Origin: Methanomassiliicoccus sp. UBA6
GTDB taxonomy: Archaea > Thermoplasmatota > Thermoplasmata > Methanomassiliicoccales > Methanomassiliicoccaceae
Reading direction: 5' to 3'
Length of the DNA: 25,517 bases
Assembly: GCA_002508545.1 (NCBI GenBank)
Contig: DAVH01000032.1
Coordinates: 26,330 to 51,846 of the forward strand
Under the pieces are notes generated by a model. That model made no database searches. It saw nothing but the letters and a program-made list of their open reading frames with translations, and was not told where the DNA came from. Below are positions 1-7,338 of this stretch, in pieces (positions within the stretch are counted from its first letter, which is position 1; each line of letters opens with the position of its first letter). The translations under genes and the position numbers were made by a program.

Positions 1-244
1 ACGCCTGGTAGTGTAGTCCGTTCGGAAGGCAGACGTTCACCGCGGTGACGTTGACGTCCTCCAGCACTTCCCGGTAATCGTGGTAGAGATTCTCCACGCC
101 GTAGCGGTCCCGGCAGAACTCCAGGTTCGCGTCCATCTGGTCCGACACGGCCTTGACCTTTACCCCGGGCATATTGTTGTACTCGTCGACTATCTTCTTG
201 CCCCAGTAGCCGACGCCCAGTACGGCGACCTCGATCCGTCTCAT
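1..244 (-). CDS. Gfo/Idh/MocA-family oxidoreductase, N-terminal part (cut by window edge)
   Basis: Only the first 81 codons are in the window; the gene runs off the left end. Translating the minus strand from the ATG at 244 gives a Rossmann start with the NAD-binding motif GVGYWGKK near residues 10-17 and a second strand ending LPNGLHYQ, both typical of the Gfo/Idh/MocA family. The ATG overlaps the TGA of the preceding aminotransferase as ATGA, so the two are translationally coupled. In UDP-2,3-diacetamido-sugar clusters an oxidoreductase of this family oxidises C3 of a UDP-HexNAc(A) before transamination. A second family member lies at 6352-7326 and is at least as good a candidate for that step, so the substrate of this one is open. 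Family call is firm; the role is inference. Confidence 0.85.
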   Translation of the reverse strand, partial: MRRIEVAVLGVGYWGKKIVDEYNNMPGVKVKAVSDQMDANLEFCRDRYGVENLYHDYREVLEDVNVTAVNVCLPNGLHYQA

Positions 245-1335
245 CTCTTTCCCTCGTAGTGGTCGATGATCGCCTCGCACACGCGGTCCACCTCCTCGTC
301 GGTGAGGGTGGGGAAGACCGGAAGCGACAGCACGCGGTCGGCCAGCCTCTCGCTCTCGGGGTACGAGCCCTTGGAGAAGCCGAAGGCGTCCTTGTACACC
401 GGCTGCAGGTGAATCGGAACGGGATAGTGGACGGCGGTGTCGATGTTACGGGCCTCCAGTGTCCGGGCCAGGGCGTCGCGGTCATCGGCCTGGATGACGA
501 ACAAGTGGAACACCGGCACGATGTCCTTGGAGCCCATCGGTGGGAGGACGATCTCGGGGACGTCCTTCAGCTTCTCGGCGTACCGCCTCGCGATCGCTCT
601 ACGGCGCTCGTTCCACTCGTCCAGGTGCTTCAGCTGCACGCGGCCGAAGGCGGCGTTGGCGGTGTTCAGTCGAGCGGTGAAGCCGAAGACGTCGTGGACG
701 TATCTTGAGACTCGACCGCAGTCCCGGAGCTTGCGGAGGTCGGCGGCGAGGCGGTCGTCGTCCGTGGTGATCATTCCACCGTCACCGCCCACCGTCATGT
801 TCTTGGTGGCGTAGAACGAGAAGCAGGCAGCGTCGCCCAGGGAGCCTGCCTTCCTTCCCTTGTACATCGCGCCGTGGGCCTGGCAGGCGTCCTCGACGAT
901 CTTCACTTTCTCCCCGGCAGCTTCCCGGAGCTCGTCCATCCTCGCCGGCTGTCCGAAGAGATGGACGGGCATGACCGCGGCGGTGCCGCGCACCGGGCGG
1001 ACCTCCGCTGGGTCCAGGTTGAGATCCTTGGCCGAGGCGTCGGCGAACACCGGCGTGGCGCCGGCGTGCACCACGGCGTTGGCGGTGGCGATGAACGACA
1101 GCGGGGTGGTGATGACCTCCTTTCCCCGGACGTTCAGCGCGATGAGGGCCAGGATCAGCGCGTCGGTGCCTGACGAGACGGATATGGCGTGCTTCGTCCC
1201 GGTGTACCGGGCGAACTCCTCTTCGAACTTGAACACGCTCTCTCCGAGGACCATGCGCTCGTTGCGCACCGCTTCGGCCATGGCCTCCACCATCTCGTCG
1301 GTGACGGTCGGCCTTGAGACTGGGATCTTGTTCAT
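241..1335 (-). CDS. DegT/DnrJ/EryC1/StrS-family sugar aminotransferase
   Basis: A 364-residue PLP enzyme of the sugar-nucleotide aminotransferase family, which moves an amino group (usually from glutamate) onto a keto sugar. The PLP-lysine is K178 in SFYATKNMT, the pyridine-binding aspartate is D149 in EDACQAHGA, and SSGTDAL at 54-60 is the phosphate-binding turn. The open frame extends 41 codons further upstream, but that part is Arg/Gly-rich noise. The ATG at 1335 is preceded by GGAAGGGAG and overlaps the acetyltransferase stop as ATGA. With the acetyltransferase before it and an oxidoreductase after it, the best fit is the WbpE-type step, amination at C3 of a UDP-3-keto-HexNAc(A). Other 3- or 4-amino sugars are possible. 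Confidence 0.9.
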   Translation of the reverse strand: MNKIPVSRPTVTDEMVEAMAEAVRNERMVLGESVFKFEEEFARYTGTKHAISVSSGTDALILALIALNVRGKEVITTPLSFIATANAVVHAGATPVFADASAKDLNLDPAEVRPVRGTAAVMPVHLFGQPARMDELREAAGEKVKIVEDACQAHGAMYKGRKAGSLGDAACFSFYATKNMTVGGDGGMITTDDDRLAADLRKLRDCGRVSRYVHDVFGFTARLNTANAAFGRVQLKHLDEWNERRRAIARRYAEKLKDVPEIVLPPMGSKDIVPVFHLFVIQADDRDALARTLEARNIDTAVHYPVPIHLQPVYKDAFGFSKGSYPESERLADRVLSLPVFPTLTDEEVDRVCEAIIDHYEGKR

Positions 1336-1793
1336 CTTGCTCCCTTCCTTACGATCTGATGGGCCGGGTTCCCCACCACCACCGCGCCCGGCGGAACGTC
1401 CTTGGTGACCACCGCGCCGGCACCCACCATGGCGTTCTCGCCGATGGTCACCCCGCACACGATGACCGCGCCGGCGCCGATGGAGGCACCTTTCTTAACC
1501 AAGGTCGGGGTGATCTCCCAATCGCCCACGGCGTGCGGGTGCAGGTCATTGGTGAACGTCGCCCTCGGCCCGATGAAGACCTCGTCCTCGATGGTGACCC
1601 CCGAGGGGATGAACGCGAAAGCCTCGACCTTCACCCGGTCGCCGATGACTACGCCTCTCTGGATCTCCACGTAGGCGGCGATCCTGCACTCCCGGCCTAT
1701 CCTGCACCCGTAGAGGTTGACGAAATCGCGGACGATGGTGTCCTCTCCGATATCGCAGTCCTTTATCGAGTAGTACTGGGCCAAGAGCTTCAT
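1332..1793 (-). CDS. Hexapeptide-repeat sugar N-acetyltransferase
   Basis: A 153-residue left-handed beta-helix acyltransferase. Hexapeptide [LIV]-G-x4 repeats run through most of the chain (for example IGEDTI, IGRECR, IGDRVK, IGAGAV, IGENAM), ending in a VVGNPAHQIV cap. An Asn-Asp-x-His segment (TNDLHP) sits where WbpD/WlbB-type enzymes have their catalytic loop. It would acetylate the amino group installed by the next gene (ATGA overlap), giving a 2,3-diacetamido sugar. The frame could start nine codons earlier at a TTG (1820), but a TATA-like box lies 26-32 bases before the ATG at 1793 and no good Shine-Dalgarno is present, so a leaderless ATG start is preferred. It is the first gene of the three-gene operon. 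Confidence 0.88.
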   Translation of the reverse strand: MKLLAQYYSIKDCDIGEDTIVRDFVNLYGCRIGRECRIAAYVEIQRGVVIGDRVKVEAFAFIPSGVTIEDEVFIGPRATFTNDLHPHAVGDWEITPTLVKKGASIGAGAVIVCGVTIGENAMVGAGAVVTKDVPPGAVVVGNPAHQIVRKGAR

Positions 1794-1818
1794 CTGGCCT
1801 GCGTAGCACCTATTTGCC

Positions 1819-1825
1819 AATAAAC
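1819..1825 (-). promoter_or_regulatory. Probable TATA box of the acetyltransferase-aminotransferase-oxidoreductase operon
   Basis: On the minus strand GTTTATT lies about 29 bases before the ATG at 1793, the spacing expected for archaeal leaderless transcription. It was identified by eye only. Confidence 0.4.
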
Positions 1826-2008
1826 ATTTGGTGGTAGATTGCAGTGGACTGTTGGACGATTACTTGTCCGTATTAATGGCAGCTGTCCATCAACTCCTCA
1901 TGTTCTGTGATCGGCGAACTTTGAGCACCGGGCCTACCAGATAGGGATCGACGTTGCCCTATCGATGAAATAAGTTAGAAAATATGCTGCCCTCAGGTCA
2001 CGAAATAT

Positions 2009-2176
2009 TTACAGTCGATATCTCTCGTTGAACATGGCCAGGATAGCTATTCCTATCAACCTCAGCAGGTAAACACCTAGCAGTATCTTCCGATGGGTCA
2101 TCAGGCCGCCGACCTCGCGGTGGCTCGGGATGAGCGTTTCTGTGAAAAGAGTACGGGAATTCATCTCTATCGTCAT
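2009..2176 (-). CDS. Small one-TM hypothetical protein
   Basis: A 55-codon frame, not recognised. The ATG at 2176 has GAGGAG 7-12 bases upstream, a convincing ribosome-binding site, and lies five bases after the stop of the start-less frame at 2181-2414. The product has a polar N-terminal half and one hydrophobic segment at about residues 31-47 (LLGVYLLRLIGIAILAM), ending in a short basic tail. It could be a genuine small membrane protein or the tail of a decayed gene in this low-GC island. The in-frame ATG at 2203 lacks a ribosome-binding site. Confidence 0.35.
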   Translation of the reverse strand: MTIEMNSRTLFTETLIPSHREVGGLMTHRKILLGVYLLRLIGIAILAMFNERYRL

Positions 2177-2180
2177 CTGG

Positions 2181-2414
2181 TCAGCTCCTCTGACCGTAAG
2201 CATAAACGGTCGTTTCCAGCCCCACGATAGATGCCCCGAAAGATGCCCAAGAGATTATGCTTGAACAAGCATCCCAGGATGGGCATAAAGCCTCTTCAAC
2301 GCTCGCAATGTCCTCGATCAGCGAGGTTAGGGAATCGAGGCCGGCATCGCGGACGAGGTCGATGAGCCACGTCGCGAGCGAGGTCGTCTGCTTATTCGCG
2401 ATCTCAGTCCCGAT
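2181..2414 (-). pseudogene. Start-less open frame, possible remnant
   Basis: On the minus strand a 77-codon frame lies between a TAA (2415-2417) and a TGA (2181-2183) with no ATG, and no GTG or TTG usable as a start. Its translation is protein-like: an acidic amphipathic stretch (WLIDLVRDAGLDSL, SLIEDIASVEEAL) followed by a hydrophobic segment. It sits between the 163-codon gene and the 55-codon gene on the same strand. It may be the tail of another truncated protein; the product is unknown and chance is not excluded. Confidence 0.25.
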
Positions 2415-2421
2415 TTAAAGA

Positions 2422-2913
2422 TCAGTAAGGCAGGTTCTTCCAGTCGTCCGGCAGCTCCGGCAGAGGACCGTGATATCGCTGGTATGCCGATCTCATGGCC
2501 AACCCGATTTCGTAGGTCGCGAGGGTCGTGAGCTTCCTTCTCTTCAGCTGAATTATGCTTCTCCTCTTGTCCCTGCCGGTCACGCTGGTATACTTGTTGG
2601 GAGAGACATAGATCCAAACGATGTCTTCCCATTGGACGTCCTTTGGTTCAAATAAACGGTATTCGAGTCTCACCCCGTCCTTGTCAATATGCACCTGTGT
2701 TGGTCTTGCTAGATATTCAGTCCACACGATTGCTAGGGGCGCCAATAGGCCCATGAAGACCCCGATGATCGCCATAATCGGCCTATGTATGATGACGGCT
2801 ATTATTATTCCAAGACCAAATATGGCCATAAAGAAGAATGCTCCAAACCAATTGTATGAAGTATCGGGCGGGTTCTCGAACGTGGTTCGAAGGTCCGCAG
2901 CATCATCCAACAT
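2422..2913 (-). CDS. Two-TM protein with C-terminal PH-like (YcxB-like) domain
   Basis: A 163-residue protein of no recognised family. Two TM helices (about 22-42 and 46-66) are followed by a soluble domain with the pattern VHIDKDGVRL then WEDI (95-98), resembling membrane-anchored bacterial-PH/YcxB-like domains. The ATG at 2913 lies 11 bases inside the preceding multi-TM gene and has a strong AAGGAGG eight bases upstream, so its translation is coupled to that gene. The protein at 4166-4717 shares its layout: two TMs, a DGV/TGV turn, W-[ED]-x-I, a K-x(1,2)-Y-[ST]-S segment and a G-x-x-P tail. The pair may be paralogous. Such a small membrane partner of a large protein could be an immunity or accessory protein, but this is inference. 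Confidence 0.7.
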   Translation of the reverse strand: MLDDAADLRTTFENPPDTSYNWFGAFFFMAIFGLGIIIAVIIHRPIMAIIGVFMGLLAPLAIVWTEYLARPTQVHIDKDGVRLEYRLFEPKDVQWEDIVWIYVSPNKYTSVTGRDKRRSIIQLKRRKLTTLATYEIGLAMRSAYQRYHGPLPELPDDWKNLPY

Positions 2914-3901
2914 AGGCTCGACCTCCTTGTCCTACCGTTAATGGTGCGTGGTTAGGGAGCTCGGTCGTTTCGATCTGGATATTGAGCAGTCCGCCTAGTG
3001 CGACCAAAGATGTTGCTGTACTTGAGATGAAGGCAATAGCATTGATAGCATTTTTTGCCTTCATAAATTCCACGAAACTTACCGTCGTTGCACCCGCACA
3101 GATTATTACAGAGATAATATTAACTGCTGTGCCCCAGAACTTGAGGTTTTCGTCAGTTGACAGGAGGTTCGCGAAAGAGGAGAGCGCGAGGGAAATGCCG
3201 CTCAGCGTCAGTCCAATCTTTCCCATCTTAGCGTAACTGGAGTCAGTCCATATAGCATATCCGAGTTTTAGGTCGAACACCGATACTGCGATACCTATCG
3301 TCGACCAGAAGGTCGCCCATTTTGACGATTCCGACTCGTCACCGTCGGTGTCGACGCCCTGCGATTCGAGGCTGTTCCTGAAGTTAACGATGTTATAATG
3401 TCCTCCATCGTCGACCCCGCTCGTCGAGGCCGTCTCGCTTCGACCGAAGTCTCCGGCCCTGAACACCTGGTCGATGATGACGCCGACGACGAGGCCGACG
3501 GCGATATCGAGCAGGAAACCCCAGACGTTAGTTATCACTTTCAGAGCGATCAGAACGAGGTCTATCGCTAAGGTAAGACCGAAGACCACCCAGAACAAGG
3601 TGCCGTGAAGAGCATCCCCGAACCTATTGAGCAACTCATCTGATATCGTTTGGCTCTGTTCATATGAGCTGTACATGTTCATCAATGCATTCAGGACGCC
3701 GTAGCAGTAATCGTTCACAGCGTCCTGCACCGCATCGATTATCGGCGCGAACAATGCGTCAATGGTGCTCTCTATGAACTCGATCGCCCAGTCCACGAAC
3801 GCCTGGAACGCGTCGACGATCTTGTTGACCGCTCCCCTGATGGCCTCCACGTAAGCGCTCGTCAGATCGGCGATGAACTTGACCCCGGCCTCGAGCACCA
3901 T
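2903..3901 (-). CDS. Multi-TM hypothetical protein, probably 5'-truncated
   Basis: From the first ATG (3901) the product is 332 residues. It has an acidic helical N-terminal part (1-95), hydrophobic segments at about 101-121, 127-146, 197-216, 228-247, 255-277 and 284-305, and a Ser/Asp-rich loop (153-194). I do not recognise it. The coding-like frame continues upstream of the ATG without ATG, GTG or TTG to a TAG at 4025-4027; that part (FIGWLANL, VLEFVFDCLVAIG) has the same helical character. The gene has therefore probably lost its N-terminus or reads through TAG (see findings). No ribosome-binding site or promoter is obvious at 3901. Its last codons overlap the next gene by 11 bases. It may be the C-terminal end of a large membrane or surface protein. 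Confidence 0.6.
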   Translation of the reverse strand: MVLEAGVKFIADLTSAYVEAIRGAVNKIVDAFQAFVDWAIEFIESTIDALFAPIIDAVQDAVNDYCYGVLNALMNMYSSYEQSQTISDELLNRFGDALHGTLFWVVFGLTLAIDLVLIALKVITNVWGFLLDIAVGLVVGVIIDQVFRAGDFGRSETASTSGVDDGGHYNIVNFRNSLESQGVDTDGDESESSKWATFWSTIGIAVSVFDLKLGYAIWTDSSYAKMGKIGLTLSGISLALSSFANLLSTDENLKFWGTAVNIISVIICAGATTVSFVEFMKAKNAINAIAFISSTATSLVALGGLLNIQIETTELPNHAPLTVGQGGRAYVG

Positions 3902-4165
3902 CTCGGCGAGGTTGTAGAGAGTGGTGCCGATGGCAACCAGGCAGTCGAAGACGAACTCGAGGACCTCGCCGACTATAGACTCAAGATTGGCCAGCCATCC
4001 TATAAAATTGAGAATGGATTGCTGCTACCATTTGAACAGCCTCATGTTCAAGTGACTATCATTAACGGCTCTGAAGGTCAGCTTTACGCTGAACTGTGCG
4101 AATCATTTATCAGCACCTTACTATATTTCTGACAAAGAACTGAAAGATATCGCGAGACTAATGAG

Positions 4166-4717
4166 ATGACCCATGGTGTCGTGGAGTTCTCGGTATCATT
4201 GGGCGTTCCGATACCAGCGATATTGGGCACTACAATGGACATGGGTGAAAATAAGGCAATGTCGGAACGTTCATTCGTGACAAAGGAGAGCATGAAGACC
4301 ATATGGCCATTCTCATTTGTAGCCATTTTTTTCTTTTTATTAAGTACAATTGTGTTCCTCACCACTCTCAAGGTCGGACCGACATTAATCGGTATTGGCC
4401 TAGGAATTTTCATTCTTTTCGGGTTCGTTGTATGGCCATACTATACCATGCTCGTTTCCATTGGGATAACCTCTACTGGAGTGTCATTGAGAACCCGATC
4501 TGGCCGCGAGACGTTCGAGCCGTGGGATAATATCATAGGCTTCGTGATGGATAAGCGCACCTATTCCTCGCTCGGTCTTATCTACGTGGCAGATAAGCCT
4601 CATCCATACTCGCTTCCCAGAGACGTTGCTCAGGACGTATGGAATGCCTTCAAGAAGGAGACAGGTAGGGACCCACCGATATGGGCAGGGGCAATCCGTC
4701 GAAATCGATCTTATTGA
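4166..4717 (+). CDS. Two-TM protein with PH-like domain, possible paralogue of the 2422-2913 product
   Basis: A 183-residue hypothetical membrane protein. TM helices lie at about 46-66 and 72-92, followed by a soluble domain with TGVSL (104-108), EPWDNI (118-123) and RTYSS (131-135), ending with a GRDPP turn and a basic tail. The same landmarks occur in the same order in the minus-strand 163-residue protein, so both probably share a membrane-anchored PH-like fold. The start is uncertain: a TATA-like TATATTT at 4122-4128 favours the ATG at 4166, while the ATGs at 4235, 4241 and 4259 would give shorter N-tails closer to that of the other protein. Base composition is lower in GC than the flanking glycan genes. 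Function unknown. Confidence 0.65.
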   Translation: MTHGVVEFSVSLGVPIPAILGTTMDMGENKAMSERSFVTKESMKTIWPFSFVAIFFFLLSTIVFLTTLKVGPTLIGIGLGIFILFGFVVWPYYTMLVSIGITSTGVSLRTRSGRETFEPWDNIIGFVMDKRTYSSLGLIYVADKPHPYSLPRDVAQDVWNAFKKETGRDPPIWAGAIRRNRSY

Positions 4718-4897
4718 TGCAATAGGATGTGCTTCTCTGGGACTGTGCGCATCAACATGGAAAGATGGCCCATACTAATGAGTTAACCAGCGAAACAGTG
4801 CGGTTGATGAGGTGAAAGCTTCCAGAGGTTCGTGACGAGGAACTCGTGATCGTCTAATCGGTACGGCTCTCGCTCCCGGATACGATTGGATGGTTGC

Positions 4898-6250
4898 CTA
4901 TGATTTATTTTTGCATTCGGCCGGCTCAGACCAGGTCGGCCCGCCTTTCCTCATTCCCTTGCCAATTCCCCGGTATACGAACCCCGCTCCGCGGCATTCT
5001 TCGGATGAAAGCAAGTTCCGACCGTCCACGATAGCCGGGGTGCGCATCACGGCCTTCAACTTGTGCAAATCGAGGTTCCGGTAGCAGGAGTGGTCGGTGA
5101 CGATGACCAGGCAGTCCGCGCCCCTGACGGCGGCGTCGAGGTCACGCACCAGGGGCGCACGATACTCCTTCGCCACGTAAGGATCGTGGACGACCAGCTC
5201 GGCGTGGCCATGCAGGCGGTCGATGATCGTCAGCGCCGGCGAGTGCCTGGTGTCGTCGGAGTCGTGAAGGAACGCCAGCCCGAGAACGGCGATCTTCGAG
5301 CTCTCGATCTTCCGCCCAGCCTCCGACAGCGCGTCCTCCACAAGCTCGACCATGTGCACCGGCATGCGCTCGTTCGTCTCGCGAGCGGAGGTGATGATGG
5401 TCGGCTTGAACCCGTTCAGCGAGGAGGCGAACAGCCACGAGTCCTTCGGAAGGCAGTGGCCGCCTACGCCGGCGCCGGGAATGTGCATGTCGCGGAACGG
5501 GCAGGTGTTCACGAGCCTGCGGACCTCGTACGCGTCCGCTCCCAGCTCCTCACACGCCAGCGCCACCTCGTTCGCGAAGGCGATCTGCACGTCCCGATAG
5601 GCGTTCTCCAGGGTCTTCGATATCTCGGCGTGCACCAGGTCGGATGTGTGCAGCTTCCCGCCCATGATTATCGAGTACAGCTTCCTGCCGGCCTCGATCG
5701 AGGCATCATCGAACCCGCCGAGCACTCTATCGTACTCGCGCAAGTTCCTCAGCAGCCGGCCGGGCATGACCCGCTCCGGGCAGTGCACCAGCAGGAAGTC
5801 TCTCCCCGCCTTCATCCCGCTGGCCTCTTCCAGCGTCGGTATCACTACGTCCTGCATGGTGCGCGGGGGGAGCGTCGACTCGATGGAGACCAGCGCTCCG
5901 CGCCTCATGTGCTTCCCCGCCGTCAGGACGGCGGACCTCAGGATCTTCAGCACCGGCCGCCTCGTCGCCTCGTCTATCGGGGTGTCCACGCACACGATGA
6001 TGGCGTCGGCGGACGAGATCCGGGAGTAATCGGTGGTGGCGATGAGCGTGCCGCCCTGGACCGCCGTCGATATCAGCTCGGCCAGCCCGGGCTCCTCCCC
6101 CTCGATGGGCGAGATCCCGCGGTTGATCTTGTCCACCCGCGCCGCGTCGATGTCCACCGCCAGCGTGGAAACGCCCTTGGAGGCGAACGTGCACGCTACC
6201 GGAAGCCCGACATACCCCGCGCCGACGACGGCGACCGACCGGATGCTCAT
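4898..6250 (-). CDS. UDP-N-acetyl-hexosamine (ManNAc/GlcNAc) 6-dehydrogenase
   Basis: A 450-residue member of the UDP-glucose/UDP-ManNAc dehydrogenase family, oxidising C6 of a UDP-HexNAc to a uronic acid with two NAD. The Rossmann start carries VVGAGYVGLP (8-17), CPERVMPG lies at 157-164, AEISKTLEN at 208-216 supplies the active-site lysine, and the catalytic cysteine is C266 in GVGGHCLPKD. That last motif places it with WecC/WbpA-type enzymes rather than UDP-glucose dehydrogenases. The ATG at 6250 has no Shine-Dalgarno and is probably leaderless. It stops at TAG. Together with the C3 oxidoreductase, aminotransferase and acetyltransferase nearby it could give a UDP-2,3-diacetamido-uronic acid. 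GlcNAc versus ManNAc substrate cannot be told from sequence alone. Confidence 0.92.
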   Translation of the reverse strand: MSIRSVAVVGAGYVGLPVACTFASKGVSTLAVDIDAARVDKINRGISPIEGEEPGLAELISTAVQGGTLIATTDYSRISSADAIIVCVDTPIDEATRRPVLKILRSAVLTAGKHMRRGALVSIESTLPPRTMQDVVIPTLEEASGMKAGRDFLLVHCPERVMPGRLLRNLREYDRVLGGFDDASIEAGRKLYSIIMGGKLHTSDLVHAEISKTLENAYRDVQIAFANEVALACEELGADAYEVRRLVNTCPFRDMHIPGAGVGGHCLPKDSWLFASSLNGFKPTIITSARETNERMPVHMVELVEDALSEAGRKIESSKIAVLGLAFLHDSDDTRHSPALTIIDRLHGHAELVVHDPYVAKEYRAPLVRDLDAAVRGADCLVIVTDHSCYRNLDLHKLKAVMRTPAIVDGRNLLSSEECRGAGFVYRGIGKGMRKGGPTWSEPAECKNKS

Positions 6251-6351
6251 GGCGCCAGCAACGGGGACGGCGGACTTAAGGGTTTTGAACCCGTTCGCTT
6301 GCTGGCATCGATTGGAAAAGGTTAAGAAGCGAGGACGACGCTTATCGCGGC
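6251..6351. promoter_or_regulatory. Divergent promoter region between dehydrogenase and oxidoreductase
   Basis: This 101-base spacer separates divergent starts at 6250 (minus) and 6352 (plus). AT-rich hexamers stand out in otherwise GC-rich sequence: CTTAAG near 6275-6280 for the minus gene and AAAAGGTTAAGAAG near 6316-6329 for the plus gene, each about 25-35 bases before its ATG. Neither start has a clear Shine-Dalgarno. Confidence 0.45.
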
Positions 6352-7326
6352 ATGCTCAGGGTGGGAGTGATCGGCACCGGCTCGATGGGACAGAACCACG
6401 CTCGGATCTACTCGGAGATGGGCTGCCTGGCCGGGGTGTTCGATGTCGACGCCGCGGCAGCAGCTAAAATCGCTCAGCGGTTCGGCGTCAATCCGTATAC
6501 GAACATGGACGCGCTGATGAGCGAGGTCGACGCGCTGAGCGTGTGCACGCCGACCGAGTACCATTACGACACGGCAGTAAAGGCGATGAACCAAGGATGC
6601 TCGGTGCTGGTGGAGAAGCCGTTCACTGGAGAGGTCGAGAAAGCGAGAGCGCTGTGCGAGCTCGCGGAGAGCAAGGGCGTCACCATCGCCTCGGGGTTCG
6701 TGGAGCGCTTTAACCCGGTGGTCGCCGCCACCCGGGACGCCATCGCCTCCGGGCGCTTCGGCAAGGTAGTGTCCATCGCATCCCGCCGGGTGTCCTCGTA
6801 CCCCTACCGCATCCGTGACGTCGGGGTCATCATGGACCTGGCCATCCACGACGTGGACGTCATCCGGTACCTCACCGGGGAGAAGATCGAGTCGGTGTAC
6901 GCGCTGGGCGGTAAGATGGCCAACGACCGCTTCGAGGACCACGCCACCCTCCTGCTGCAGACCGCCGGCGGCTCGACCGGCATGGTCGAGGTGAACTGGC
7001 TGACGCCGATGAAGGTGCGCAAGGTGTCCATCACCTGCTCCGACGGCTACGCGGTCATGGACTACATGGACCAGAGCCTGCAGTTCTCCACCTCGCGCAT
7101 GGATCATGTCGATACCTCGAACATGTCGACCATGCCCATCGAGCTGGACACCCACCAGGTGTACGTCCGCAAGGAGGAACCGCTGAAGCGGGAGCTGACG
7201 AGCTTCGTGGACGCGGCGGAGAGAGGCGCACGGGCGGAGTCCGATGGGTGGAACGCCCTGCAGAACGTCTCAATATGCGCCGCCGCGCTGAGCTCGATCA
7301 GCAAGGGATGCCGGGTCCAGGTCTGA
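6352..7326 (+). CDS. Gfo/Idh/MocA oxidoreductase, candidate UDP-GlcNAc 3-dehydrogenase
   Basis: A 324-residue NAD(P)-dependent oxidoreductase. The dinucleotide motif is GTGSMG (8-13), EKP lies at 88-90, and DVGVIMDLAIHDVDV (156-170) carries the active-site His/Asp region of the family. GFVERFNPVV and the RIRDVGVIMDLAIHD block resemble archaeal enzymes found next to WecC-type dehydrogenases. One such methanogen enzyme is established as UDP-N-acetylglucosamine 3-dehydrogenase, making the 3-keto sugar used by DegT-type aminotransferases. That role fits here, with the 6-dehydrogenase divergent and the aminotransferase and acetyltransferase 5 kb away. An inositol- or glucose-oxidising role cannot be excluded. 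Confidence 0.85.
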   Translation: MLRVGVIGTGSMGQNHARIYSEMGCLAGVFDVDAAAAAKIAQRFGVNPYTNMDALMSEVDALSVCTPTEYHYDTAVKAMNQGCSVLVEKPFTGEVEKARALCELAESKGVTIASGFVERFNPVVAATRDAIASGRFGKVVSIASRRVSSYPYRIRDVGVIMDLAIHDVDVIRYLTGEKIESVYALGGKMANDRFEDHATLLLQTAGGSTGMVEVNWLTPMKVRKVSITCSDGYAVMDYMDQSLQFSTSRMDHVDTSNMSTMPIELDTHQVYVRKEEPLKRELTSFVDAAERGARAESDGWNALQNVSICAAALSSISKGCRVQV

Positions 7327-7338
7327 GCTGGGGGTCGA

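Noticed and set aside
1336..1458. 41-codon N-terminal extension of the aminotransferase
   Set aside because: Lies inside the acetyltransferase gene, is Arg/Gly-rich, and the family starts close to the ATG at 1335, which has a ribosome-binding site.
4084..4413. 109-codon minus-strand frame opposite the 183-residue membrane protein
   Set aside because: It covers the complement of a better-supported TM/PH-like gene and has no ribosome-binding site or motif.
4777..4897. 40-codon open extension after the TAG of the 6-dehydrogenase
   Set aside because: The extension is Arg/Pro-rich and not protein-like, ends at another TAG, and the enzyme is already of full family length.
5063..6325. Long plus-strand frame opposite the 6-dehydrogenase
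   Set aside because: No motif, composition of an antisense shadow, and the minus-strand gene is certain.
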